The position numbers and the translations under genes were made by a program. Below, one piece after another: positions 36,181 to 44,005 of a stretch of DNA of 64,000 nucleotides (position 1 is its first letter; every line of letters begins with the position of its first letter). The notes beneath the pieces were generated by a model that had not been told where the DNA came from, did not search any database, and saw only the letters and a program-made list of their open reading frames with translations. Location of the stretch: the NCBI RefSeq assembly GCF_017347605.1, contig NZ_AP024484.1:2804501-2868500 (forward strand), in the 5' to 3' direction. The DNA is from Prevotella herbatica. GTDB lineage: Bacteria; Bacteroidota; Bacteroidia; Bacteroidales; Bacteroidaceae.

Positions 36181-37446
36181 TTATAGGAATGGCGCAAGCA
36201 AATGTCCGAACCAGCCTCTGAATTTTTGCCATGGATCTCTCCATTTATCCCATCTCTCTTGAGTAAGTCTGAAACAGTTTGCTTTCTCTGTGTCAAACAT
36301 ATTGTCAAGTTCTTGTGTTGTGCATTTATCAATTATCACAGCATTGTCCTCATAGTCCCAGCTAAGGCTTCGGGCATTCAGGTTAGCACTTCCTACAGTG
36401 CATACTCTTCCGTCAACCATAATTATTTTTGTATGGTGAAATCCTGGTTTATACATCCATATATTGCAGCCTGCTTTCATTAGCTTGTGTGCATTATAGA
36501 ATCCGCAGTCGGGAGTTAGTGGAATATCGTTTCTTATGCTTAGCATTATATCCACTTTCACGCCGCGCTTTACAGCATTTTTGAGAGCCTTCTTTATATC
36601 GTGGTTTAGTGTGAAATATGGATTTATAATCTTTATGCTGTCTTGGGCATCGTTTATTGCAGCGAGATAAAACTGTCTGATAATCTTGTTTGAAGTGTGT
36701 GGCTCTCTGTTCACAATACCAATCATTTTGTTGCCTGCCGACTCGCATAAATCAGGCTTCAATCCTTTTATGTAATCAGCATTGGTTGCGCCTCGATAAT
36801 ATTGTGGTCCATGGATGTTCTGACCAGTCACTTTGTTCCACATCTTTAGGAATATTTTCTGAAGTGTATTAACCTCGTCACCTTCTATGCGGCAGTGCAT
36901 GTCGTGCCATTCGCCCACTTCTTTTGTTCCGTTTATGTAATAGTCGGCAACGTTCATGCCTCCTGTATAGGCAATCTTTCCGTCAATGACAACAATCTTT
37001 CTGTGGTCACGAGAAAACACATGGTTTATCCACGGAAATGTAATCGGGTCAAATTTATAGATTTCAATCCCTTTAGCGCGTAGCTTATCAAGATATTTAT
37101 TCTTTAATGGACGGTTGTTGGATGAGTTTCCAAATGCGTCAAACAAAGCTCTTACCTCAACACCCTGATGTGCTTTCTCTTCTAGAATTTTGAATAGAAG
37201 TCCTGCTATTGAGTCGTTACGGAAATTGAAATATTCAAGATGAACGCTTTTATGCGCCTGTCGTATAGCTTTGAATAAGTCATCGAATTTTTCCTGTCCC
37301 GTTTTTAAGAGGGTAATAGAGTTATTGTGTGAAAACTTTATTCCACAGTTGCGCAAATCTCTTACGATAAGAGAATCGGAAGTCTGCGCACTACAGAAAG
37401 AGCAGCACAATAATAGAAATGGAAATACTAACTTTCTTAATGACAT
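36181..37446 (-). CDS. Phospholipase D-family protein (cardiolipin synthase-like), exported
   Basis: 421 residues with a signal peptide (LVFPFLLLCCSFCSAQ). Two HKD motifs are present: HRKIVVIDGKIAYTGGMNVA and HTKIIMVDGRVCTVGSANLN. This is the arrangement of cardiolipin synthases and related phosphatidyl transferases. Unlike typical Cls there are no N-terminal membrane helices beyond the signal sequence, so it is probably periplasmic or tethered, like ClsB-type proteins. It may make cardiolipin or transfer phosphatidyl groups in the envelope. It lies 16 bp after kdsD on the same strand, in an envelope-related operon. Confidence 0.8.
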   Translation of the reverse strand: MSLRKLVFPFLLLCCSFCSAQTSDSLIVRDLRNCGIKFSHNNSITLLKTGQEKFDDLFKAIRQAHKSVHLEYFNFRNDSIAGLLFKILEEKAHQGVEVRALFDAFGNSSNNRPLKNKYLDKLRAKGIEIYKFDPITFPWINHVFSRDHRKIVVIDGKIAYTGGMNVADYYINGTKEVGEWHDMHCRIEGDEVNTLQKIFLKMWNKVTGQNIHGPQYYRGATNADYIKGLKPDLCESAGNKMIGIVNREPHTSNKIIRQFYLAAINDAQDSIKIINPYFTLNHDIKKALKNAVKRGVKVDIMLSIRNDIPLTPDCGFYNAHKLMKAGCNIWMYKPGFHHTKIIMVDGRVCTVGSANLNARSLSWDYEDNAVIIDKCTTQELDNMFDTEKANCFRLTQERWDKWRDPWQKFRGWFGHLLAPFL

Positions 37447-37462
37447 GTAAATGTTATTTCTG

Positions 37463-38443
37463 TTAAATCATACAAGCATAATGATCGACTACGCCAAGCA
37501 GATGCTCGTCTTCATCAACAACTAGTACTGTATGTATTTTGTGTTGGTGCATAATTCGCTGAACCTCACTAATCTTTGTTGTCGGTAATACCAGTTTTGG
37601 TGTGCGTGTCATAATGTCGCTCACTGTATGGTCGAAGAATTTAGCTTGCCATTTTTCCATAGCTCGGCGAATGTCTCCGTCAGTAATCAGTCCGATCACC
37701 TTATTGTCGTCTTCCACTGAAACTCCAAGTCCAAGCTGTCCTTTGCTTACTCTGATGATAGCTTCTCCAAGGTGCATGTCCTGAGGTATTACAGGGAGGT
37801 CGTCTACACGCATTACATCTGATGCTGTTGTAAGAAGACGTTTTCCAAGTTCTCCTCCAGGGTGGAACTGTGCGAAATCCTGTGGTTTGAAATCTCTTAC
37901 CTGCATAAGAGCGATTGCTAGCGCGTCACCCATTGCTAGTGCCGCAGTAGTACTGCTTGTAGGAGCTAGATTCAGTGGGCATGCTTCTTTATCCACCTTA
38001 ACCTGTATATGTGCGTTGCTGTATTTTGCCAACAGTGAATTTGGATTACATGTCATAGATATAATCGGAATATTCATGTGTAGTACCATTGGGATGAAAC
38101 GAAGCAATTCGTCAGTCTGTCCAGAATTACTTAGTGCCAATACAACATCACTGGAAGTCATCACCCCTAAATCACCATGATACACATCCAAAGGGCTGAT
38201 GAAGAAAGCTGGTGTACCTGTAGAAGCCAATGTGGCAGCAATTTTTGCGCCTACGTTTCCACTTTTTCCTACTCCGGTAACGATAATCTTTCCGTTGCAC
38301 TTATACATCATGTCAACAGCCTTCGTGAAGTTGTCGTCTATCTGCGGTATCAAGTCTGTGATAGCCTGTGCCTCATCACTCAGTGCCTGAATGCCCCAAT
38401 CACAAACATGTTTCAGTCTTTCTTCAATATGTATGTCGTTCAT
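37463..38443 (-). CDS. kdsD: Arabinose-5-phosphate isomerase
   Basis: 326 residues with an N-terminal SIS domain (IIVTGVGKSGNVGAKIAATL, SNSGQTDELLRFIP). Two CBS domains follow (SDVMRVDDLPVIPQDM and VSDIMTRTPKLVLPTTKISE). It is the KpsF/GutQ/KdsD type, converting ribulose 5-phosphate to arabinose 5-phosphate for Kdo, a core lipopolysaccharide sugar. It follows kdsA by only 4 bp, so the two consecutive steps are co-expressed. Confidence 0.93.
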   Translation of the reverse strand: MNDIHIEERLKHVCDWGIQALSDEAQAITDLIPQIDDNFTKAVDMMYKCNGKIIVTGVGKSGNVGAKIAATLASTGTPAFFISPLDVYHGDLGVMTSSDVVLALSNSGQTDELLRFIPMVLHMNIPIISMTCNPNSLLAKYSNAHIQVKVDKEACPLNLAPTSSTTAALAMGDALAIALMQVRDFKPQDFAQFHPGGELGKRLLTTASDVMRVDDLPVIPQDMHLGEAIIRVSKGQLGLGVSVEDDNKVIGLITDGDIRRAMEKWQAKFFDHTVSDIMTRTPKLVLPTTKISEVQRIMHQHKIHTVLVVDEDEHLLGVVDHYACMI

Positions 38444-38447
38444 TTTG

Positions 38448-39200
38448 TTACAATAGTTTTTCGATAAGTCCTTCTAATTTGTCAAGTTCAAGCATATTTG
38501 GTCCATCACTAAGTCCCTTGTCTGGGTTTGGATGAACTTCAAGAAAATATCCAGTAGCTCCGAATGCTTTTGCTGCTAATGCCATAGATGGAACGAAACG
38601 ACGATCACCACCTGTGGAACCGTTTCCTGCTCCTGGACGTTGCACGCTGTGTGTGCAGTCCATGATTACGTTTGGAGTGATTTCCTTCATGTCAGGAATA
38701 TTGCGGAAGTCAACTACAAGATTGTTGTAACCAAAACTGTTGCCTCTTTCTGTGAGCCATACTTCTTTTGCACCGCTTTCCAAAGCTTTCTCTACAGGAT
38801 ATTTCATGTCTGCACCGCTTAGAAATTGTGCTTTCTTAATATTCACAATCTTTCCTGTTTTAGCAGCAGCAACAAGTAAGTCTGTCTGTCGGCACAGAAA
38901 TGCTGGAATCTGTATCACGTCGCATACCTTTCCGACAGCTTCAGCCTGATAGCTTTCATGAATGTCTGTGAGTATTCTCAGTCCGTATTTCTCTTTTATG
39001 TCAGCAAGCATTTGCAGTCCGCGTTCCAGTCCAGGACCACGGAATGAATTGATTGATGTGCGGTTAGCCTTGTCGAAAGAAGACTTGAATATAATTTCGA
39101 CACCTAGTTTCTTGTTTATTCTTACCAGTTCGCGAGCTACTTTGTCAAGCAGTTCCGATGACTCTATAACGCAGGGACCTGCAATAAATATTGGTTGCAT
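38448..39200 (-). CDS. kdsA: 3-deoxy-8-phosphooctulonate (Kdo-8-P) synthase
   Basis: 250 residues, slightly shorter than E. coli KdsA. Motifs: FIAGPCVIES at the N-terminus, FKSSFDKANRTSINSFRGPG, and TDIHESYQAEAVGKVCDVIQ. DCTHSVQRPGAGNGSTGGDR lies toward the C-terminus, followed by EVHPNPDKGLSDGPNML. It condenses arabinose 5-phosphate with phosphoenolpyruvate to make Kdo-8-P. It is the first gene of the minus-strand unit kdsA-kdsD-phospholipase D-luxR, with a perfect promoter 20 bp upstream. A Cys replaces the usual Asn in the IMDCTHSVQ segment, which suggests the metal-dependent KdsA class. Confidence 0.94.
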   Translation of the reverse strand: MQPIFIAGPCVIESSELLDKVARELVRINKKLGVEIIFKSSFDKANRTSINSFRGPGLERGLQMLADIKEKYGLRILTDIHESYQAEAVGKVCDVIQIPAFLCRQTDLLVAAAKTGKIVNIKKAQFLSGADMKYPVEKALESGAKEVWLTERGNSFGYNNLVVDFRNIPDMKEITPNVIMDCTHSVQRPGAGNGSTGGDRRFVPSMALAAKAFGATGYFLEVHPNPDKGLSDGPNMLELDKLEGLIEKLL

Positions 39201-39221
39201 ACTTCTAGATTTTCTTAGATT

Positions 39222-39254
39222 GCAAAGTTACTAAAAAACTCTGTAACAGGCAAA
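39222..39254 (-). promoter_or_regulatory. Promoter for kdsA operon (TTTG-N20-TAACTTTGC, minus strand)
   Basis: The complement of TGCAAAGTTA gives TAACTTTGC at 39230-39222, and CAAA at 39251-39254 gives TTTG with a 20-nt spacer. The leader is ~16 nt. Confidence 0.8.
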
Positions 39255-39838
39255 GAAATAACATGTAAATGATACGAATAGACTAATTAATAAGCCATAA
39301 AGACCATATAGGTTGTCAATAATAACGCATGAGCGAATTAGGTTAACCACATAAATCAATGGACTGGGCTACGTCTTGAACATATTTTGATGTATCAATT
39401 CTTGGAAAAACAAATGAAGAATTCATAAAATGTAAAAAGGCGATTCTATACTTTTTAAACATGTTTATGCTTTAAAATACATCTATAAGTAATGTTCGCT
39501 CGCTCGCACACACTGACTTTCTCATTTTTTCTAGCGTCTAAGTGTTGATTAGTTGATAGCCAGATAGTTAGATGCATTTTTTGTGATATGTAATGACATA
39601 GAACGTCGTTGAATTTTGCGTTTCAACGATGAAATGTAAGAACCATGTTGCAGAATGGCTAGTTTTATGAAATAGGACATTTCATTGACACTATAAAATA
39701 CAGAAAAGAAAGATAACTTGCTGATATTTAGGTCGTAGTCACTTCGACGCTTATTTTTTTGAAAACCCTATGTAGAGATTTGTAAATTAGCAGTCATGCG
39801 GATTGAATAATTACCCCTCAAAAATCAATTTTTCGATT

Positions 39839-40040
39839 TGCGTTTTACGAAGGAATGCATTACGTTTCTACGATATAAAGTTTGCGTTTCTACGATCAAA
39901 TGTTTCTGTTTCTACATAGAAACGCAAGAAAATACGTAGTTAAAACGTAGCTTAACGTAGCTAAATATTGTCAGATGAGTCTGTAAAATATTGTATCTCA
40001 ACTGATTAGTATAAGACGTAGCTTCGTAGCTAAAAAAAAG
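39839..40040. repeat. Cluster of CGTTTCTACGAT and ACGTAGCT repeats
   Basis: CGTTTCTACGAT occurs at 39863-39874 and 39885-39896, with a third partial copy (GTTTCTACAT) near 39908 that continues into its own inverted copy AGAAACGCA. ACGTAG follows four times between 39934 and 40020, partly as ACGTAGCTTCGTAGCT. The cause is unknown; it could be protein-binding sites or a decayed mobile element. Confidence 0.55.
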
Positions 40041-40240
40041 AAATTACTGGTAGGGGTAGTTACTTTTAAATATTGCTGACAATGGACTAATAATTTAACT
40101 ACTTTACTTTGTAATTATAAAAACCATTTTCCTTTTCTGATGTTGTGTTATGAGCTATTTTAAAGTGTCACTTCTTGACTAATATTTGTCAAATTAGATT
40201 AATTTATTGCCTTGAAACGATAGCGTTTTGTTTTATAAAA

Positions 40241-40323
40241 ATTGATTCAGAATTGATTCGTAATTGATTTGTAATTGATGCTAAAATGAATCTAGATTCA
40301 ATCTAGATTGATTTTGAAATCAA
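40241..40323. repeat. Four 11-bp tandem repeats followed by three phased palindromes
   Basis: Units ATTGATTCAGA, ATTGATTCGTA, ATTGATTTGTA and ATTGATGCTAA fill 40241-40284. Two overlapping 12-bp perfect palindromes follow, GAATCTAGATTC (40288-40299) and CAATCTAGATTG (40299-40310), 11 bp apart. TTGATTTTGAAATCAA ends near 40323. The 11-bp phasing is close to one helical turn, as in iterons or operators. Confidence 0.75.
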
Positions 40324-40369
40324 CGAAACGCACTTTTGCATAATAAGTACTCGCATGCGCAACCGCGCA

Positions 40370-40395
40370 AGATATAGATATAGATAAAGATATAT
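40370..40395. repeat. AGATAT hexanucleotide microsatellite
   Basis: About four units of AGATAT, with one AGATAA variant, lie directly before a hairpin. Such tracts can change length by slippage, but no reading frame depends on this one. Confidence 0.6.
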
Positions 40396-40447
40396 AGAAA
40401 CTACTGCTACCGCTGTAGTAAAGAAGACAGCAGCACCAGTAGTTTCT
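40396..40447 (-). terminator. Hairpin downstream of the mscS-like gene
   Basis: The 11-bp perfect outer stem AGAAACTACTG / CAGTAGTTTCT encloses a GCTG/CAGC inner pair. Read on the minus strand it is followed by the T-rich TATATATCTTTATCT. It lies 30 bp past the stop codon of the mechanosensitive channel gene. Confidence 0.55.
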
Positions 40448-40477
40448 CTAACGAAGGCGAAGTAAAACTTATTTACA

Positions 40478-42832
40478 TCAAGATTTTGTTTGCATTTCTG
40501 AATGCTTAATTGATATTTCACGTTGTGGGTATGGAATCTCAATATTGTATTTGTTTAGCGTGTCATAAATACATTCAAGAATACATCCGTCGGCATTGCT
40601 CTGTGATAGCACAGGAACCCATACTAGAATCTTTAGATTGATTGCGCTATCGCCGAAATCCTTTAGGGTGATATTCACGTCACGTTCTTTGTTGATGCAG
40701 TCTAGTTTTGAAATCTCGTCATGTAGCAACTTCTTCACTTTGTGTATATCTGTTCCATAAGCCACTCCCACTTCTAGATTATCAAGCTCGTAACCATGAT
40801 TCTTTGTCATGTTCTTGTAGTTCTTCGTAAAGAGCTGACTGTTTTGGAACGCAATCACCGAACCGTCATTTGCTTCGACAATGGTTGAAGTATAACTTAT
40901 TGAACTAACTTTGCCACGAGTTCCGTCACAGATGATATAGTCGCCAATCTTTACACGGCCAGCCATCAACGAAATACCGTAGTAGATGTTTTCCAGTATA
41001 TCCTTCATAGCGAAACCGATACCGGTAGACAGACCGCCTGAAACAACAACAAGCCATGTGTTGTCAATATGGAAAATGGCGAGTGCGATTATCAACCATA
41101 TACCCCACACAATAACTTGAACAAGATTCTTTGCCATCACGTTTCTGCTGGCAGCGGTACTGTAGTCGGCTTTCTCGAAATGTAGTTTCAGAAAAGCCTT
41201 AAAACATCTGTTGCCGTAAGAGAACAGATAGAACAGGACGATTACCTGAGCAATAGAGAATATGCTAGCCGAGAACCATTTAGTTTCGATGTAGTTTTTC
41301 GTGAATATCATCCATGTGGTATCGCTGAGGTTGAACACATCGGCAGCCCAGTATATAGCGATGATAAACGAATAGACGCTAAGCATGGGCAGAATAACCT
41401 GATAAATCAAGTTGAACATCCATGTCTTCTTGATATCCATGTTTTCGTAGCCTTTTCTGATGGCGATGCCTTTTAGCCATCCACGTAAACATGTAATTGT
41501 GAGGATACAAGTGAGCTGCATTACCCACCAGATCAGCAGTTGTACGCTTAGTAGAGTATAGCCGTTCCATGCAGATAGCAAAGAAACGACGAACACAACC
41601 AGAGAAGCGTATGTGTAGGCTACATCACTCTTTGGAATGTTATTGTTGTGTCGTCTTATTACCCAGAATTGCCATATAGTGCATACCAGTAGGATAGGCG
41701 AGAAGATGATGTTTACTAAATCGTTTGGAATCAATATGATACGGAATGCGATCACGACAAACCCTATAAATATCAACGGCGAGTATATTCTGAATCCGCT
41801 TGCAATCTGTTTGCCGTCAAGTCGTAGAAGTAGTGAAATCAGAATCACACCTAACAGCCATGTATATTCCACAAACAGTCCGCTAGCCATGATTATGAAG
41901 TTTTGCTCGGAGAAGATAAGACTTGTTAGTCCTAGTATCACCGCTAGTGACACCACAGAAGAAGCCATGATAATGGATGTGCGTTTAGACATAAACCATT
42001 TGGTGCGGAATCTCTTAGGCATAAGAAACCTTATAGCCAGAATATTGATTAAGCTGGCTATAAAACCGTAGAAACAGATTATAGCAAACAGTCCGAAAAT
42101 CAGTCGTGAGTCCCATTGTGATGGCACTTTAGTCTTAATGAAATATTTTGTTTCAATAGATTCTCTAGTTTCTCTCACATTTATCCCCAACTTTGATATA
42201 GTCTTGAAATAATTATCACCGGCATTGCTGAAGATGTTGTTTTGTATTTCGGAATAACGCTTGTTTGCATAGTCGTTAAGATGTTTCAGTTGGCTTTCTG
42301 TCATCTGGTAATAACCAATATAGTCCTTGAATTGATTGCTGTTGTCGTTTAGTGTATGACGGATATTGATAGCCAACGTGAGGCATACATTCTTGTCAAT
42401 CAAAGCTTTTTTGCTAAGCGATGCTACATGTACACTGCTCAACGTGTTGATAAGACTGTCATAGCGGGCAATCTCAGAGTTTGTTTTTGTGATGAAGTTT
42501 CTAAAAGGCAACACGTTTTTCTTGTAATCGTGATATTGCTCAGTTGCTTCATGGCATGCATAAGCTAAATCAAACACATATTCTGGACGCTGAGAATATA
42601 GCATCAGAGAGTTTTGACTGCTCTTGCTCATGATTCCAAACAGTTTGTCAACGACTTGCGTCTGCTGCTCTTTCATAAATCCTGACTGACGTTCAAGTTC
42701 TGTACGATAGTTTGTGAGTTCGGAACGTAGAATAGACAGTGTGTTGTCAAGATTTTGTTCTTTGAGAACAGCTCTTGCCGGAGACAGTATCGTGGCAATG
42801 AGTAGAATTATTAGTAAGACTCTCTTGTTCAT
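40478..42832 (-). CDS. Large MscS-family mechanosensitive channel
   Basis: 784 residues from the ATG at 42832 (MNKRVLLIILLIATILSPAR); upstream codons to 42880 lack support. A signal peptide and a ~230-residue helical periplasmic region come first. About ten membrane helices follow, then the MscS core (STGIGFAMKDILENIYYGIS, VKIGDYIICDGTRGKVSSIS), and finally a cytoplasmic alpha/beta end. The architecture resembles MscK/YbdG-type large channels. It releases solutes from the cytoplasm upon hypo-osmotic membrane stretch. It stands alone between the 1.2-kb gene-free region and a divergent kinase gene. Confidence 0.88.
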   Translation of the reverse strand: MNKRVLLIILLIATILSPARAVLKEQNLDNTLSILRSELTNYRTELERQSGFMKEQQTQVVDKLFGIMSKSSQNSLMLYSQRPEYVFDLAYACHEATEQYHDYKKNVLPFRNFITKTNSEIARYDSLINTLSSVHVASLSKKALIDKNVCLTLAINIRHTLNDNSNQFKDYIGYYQMTESQLKHLNDYANKRYSEIQNNIFSNAGDNYFKTISKLGINVRETRESIETKYFIKTKVPSQWDSRLIFGLFAIICFYGFIASLINILAIRFLMPKRFRTKWFMSKRTSIIMASSVVSLAVILGLTSLIFSEQNFIIMASGLFVEYTWLLGVILISLLLRLDGKQIASGFRIYSPLIFIGFVVIAFRIILIPNDLVNIIFSPILLVCTIWQFWVIRRHNNNIPKSDVAYTYASLVVFVVSLLSAWNGYTLLSVQLLIWWVMQLTCILTITCLRGWLKGIAIRKGYENMDIKKTWMFNLIYQVILPMLSVYSFIIAIYWAADVFNLSDTTWMIFTKNYIETKWFSASIFSIAQVIVLFYLFSYGNRCFKAFLKLHFEKADYSTAASRNVMAKNLVQVIVWGIWLIIALAIFHIDNTWLVVVSGGLSTGIGFAMKDILENIYYGISLMAGRVKIGDYIICDGTRGKVSSISYTSTIVEANDGSVIAFQNSQLFTKNYKNMTKNHGYELDNLEVGVAYGTDIHKVKKLLHDEISKLDCINKERDVNITLKDFGDSAINLKILVWVPVLSQSNADGCILECIYDTLNKYNIEIPYPQREISIKHSEMQTKS

Positions 42833-42977
42833 TATTTGCTTTGTTATGAAAATATGAATGCAAAAATAATAAAAAGGCAATAATAAAGGCTTTAAAAGGC
42901 AATATTTTTTTAATAATTATCTTTAATCTCGTTTTTTATCACTACTTTTGTAGTTAAATAATTGATAATCAAAAACG

Positions 42978-43823
42978 ATGTTGATAATAGCTGATAGCGG
43001 TAGTACCAAAACCGATTGGTTTGTTGTGAAAAACAACGAGATAACAAGAACATTCAGGTCGCAAGGCATAAATCCATTTCATCAGAAAGTTAATGAGATT
43101 AAATATACACTCAAAGAAGAAGTGCTGTGCATGATGAGTGAAGAATTCTTGTCGTCTGACTTGAATATCGCTTTTTATGGCAGTGGTTGTACCGTTGAGA
43201 AGATTCCTGTAATGCAAACTATTCTTGGAGAAGTATTCTCTTTGCCATTACAAAACGTTGAGGTTGCTGGTGATTTACTTGGTGCTGCACGTGCCGTCTG
43301 TGGGCATGAAAGTGGTATTGCATGCATATTGGGCACTGGTGCAAACAGTTGTCTGTATGACGGAAAAGAAATAACAGCCAACACACCACCGTTGGGTTAC
43401 ATACTTGGTGACGAAGGCAGCGGGGCAGTGCTTGGCAAAAGATTCATGAACGGAATATTCAAGGGATGGATTCCTGAACGTATAAAGGACATGTATCTTA
43501 AAGAGACAAATCAAACATATAGCAGCATCATCAGCAAAGTGTATACTGAACCATTGGCAAATCGCTATCTGGCAACAGTGTCTAAATTTGTTGGCGAGCA
43601 TATTGATGAGGAACCTTTACGAAAACTTGTGAAGGATAATTTTTCTGATTTTATGAAATACAATATATTGCCTTACGGCGAGGTGAGCAAGATTGGTTTT
43701 ATTGGCAGTGTTGCAGATGTATTTTCAGATATTCTCAAAGAAGTGTGTAAAGAATATGGATTTGTTGTGAGCAGAATTAATCAAAGCCCTGTTGCTGGTT
43801 TGCTGGATTATTATAGAAAATAA
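42978..43823 (+). CDS. BadF/BadG/BcrA/BcrD-family ATPase, probable N-acetylglucosamine kinase-like enzyme
   Basis: 281 residues of the ASKHA (actin-like ATPase) fold. The phosphate-1 motif IIADSGSTKTDWFVV is at residues ~3-17. Phosphate-2 is GIACILGTGANSCLYDGKEI, with LGYILGDEGSGAVLGKRFM after it, and GFIGSVADVFSDIL is the adenosine motif. In Bacteroidetes these are usually annotated as GlcNAc-kinase-like. The substrate is not proven by sequence. A TACTTTTG -7 element at 42943-42950 precedes it, and gyrA follows with its own promoter. Confidence 0.82.
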   Translation: MLIIADSGSTKTDWFVVKNNEITRTFRSQGINPFHQKVNEIKYTLKEEVLCMMSEEFLSSDLNIAFYGSGCTVEKIPVMQTILGEVFSLPLQNVEVAGDLLGAARAVCGHESGIACILGTGANSCLYDGKEITANTPPLGYILGDEGSGAVLGKRFMNGIFKGWIPERIKDMYLKETNQTYSSIISKVYTEPLANRYLATVSKFVGEHIDEEPLRKLVKDNFSDFMKYNILPYGEVSKIGFIGSVADVFSDILKEVCKEYGFVVSRINQSPVAGLLDYYRK

Positions 43824-43856
43824 CACGTCAAATGAACGTTTTTTGCTTCTAACGCA

Positions 43857-43887
43857 TTGTTATGTCGAAAAAAAGTTGTAATTTAGC
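43857..43887 (+). promoter_or_regulatory. Candidate gyrA promoter (TTG-N19-TAATTTAGC)
   Basis: TTG at 43857-43859 and TAATTTAGC at 43879-43887. One base departs from TAnnTTTG. It would give a leader of about 110 nt. Confidence 0.5.
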
Positions 43888-44005
43888 ACCCTTGAAAAAG
43901 TATTAAAAATCGCTTAGAATGAAAATAAACGGCATTCTGATTGATTTTTACTTTTAGGCTTAAAGCTGATAAATAGAAAAATAAAATAATAACAAATAAA
44001 TTTCA

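Larger units (their letters stand above)
39255..40477. other. 1.2-kb gene-free region
   Basis: No frame with a recognisable product occurs on either strand between the kdsA promoter and the stop of the MscS gene. Contents: a hairpin at 39607-39628 (CGTTGAA / TTCAACG); a TCGCTCGCTCGC tract near 39490; GTTTCTAC and ACGTAG repeats at 39839-40040; an 11-bp tandem array plus palindromes at 40241-40323; an AGATAT microsatellite at 40370-40395; and a hairpin at 40396-40447. Confidence 0.7.

Noticed and set aside
39841..40040. CRISPR-like repeats
   Set aside because: The repeated words are short (10-12 bp), spacing is irregular and no cas genes are present.
40303..40542. 79-codon minus-strand frame past the MscS gene
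   Set aside because: It spans the microsatellite, the hairpin and part of the mscS 3' end in another frame; the composition is low-complexity and not protein-like.
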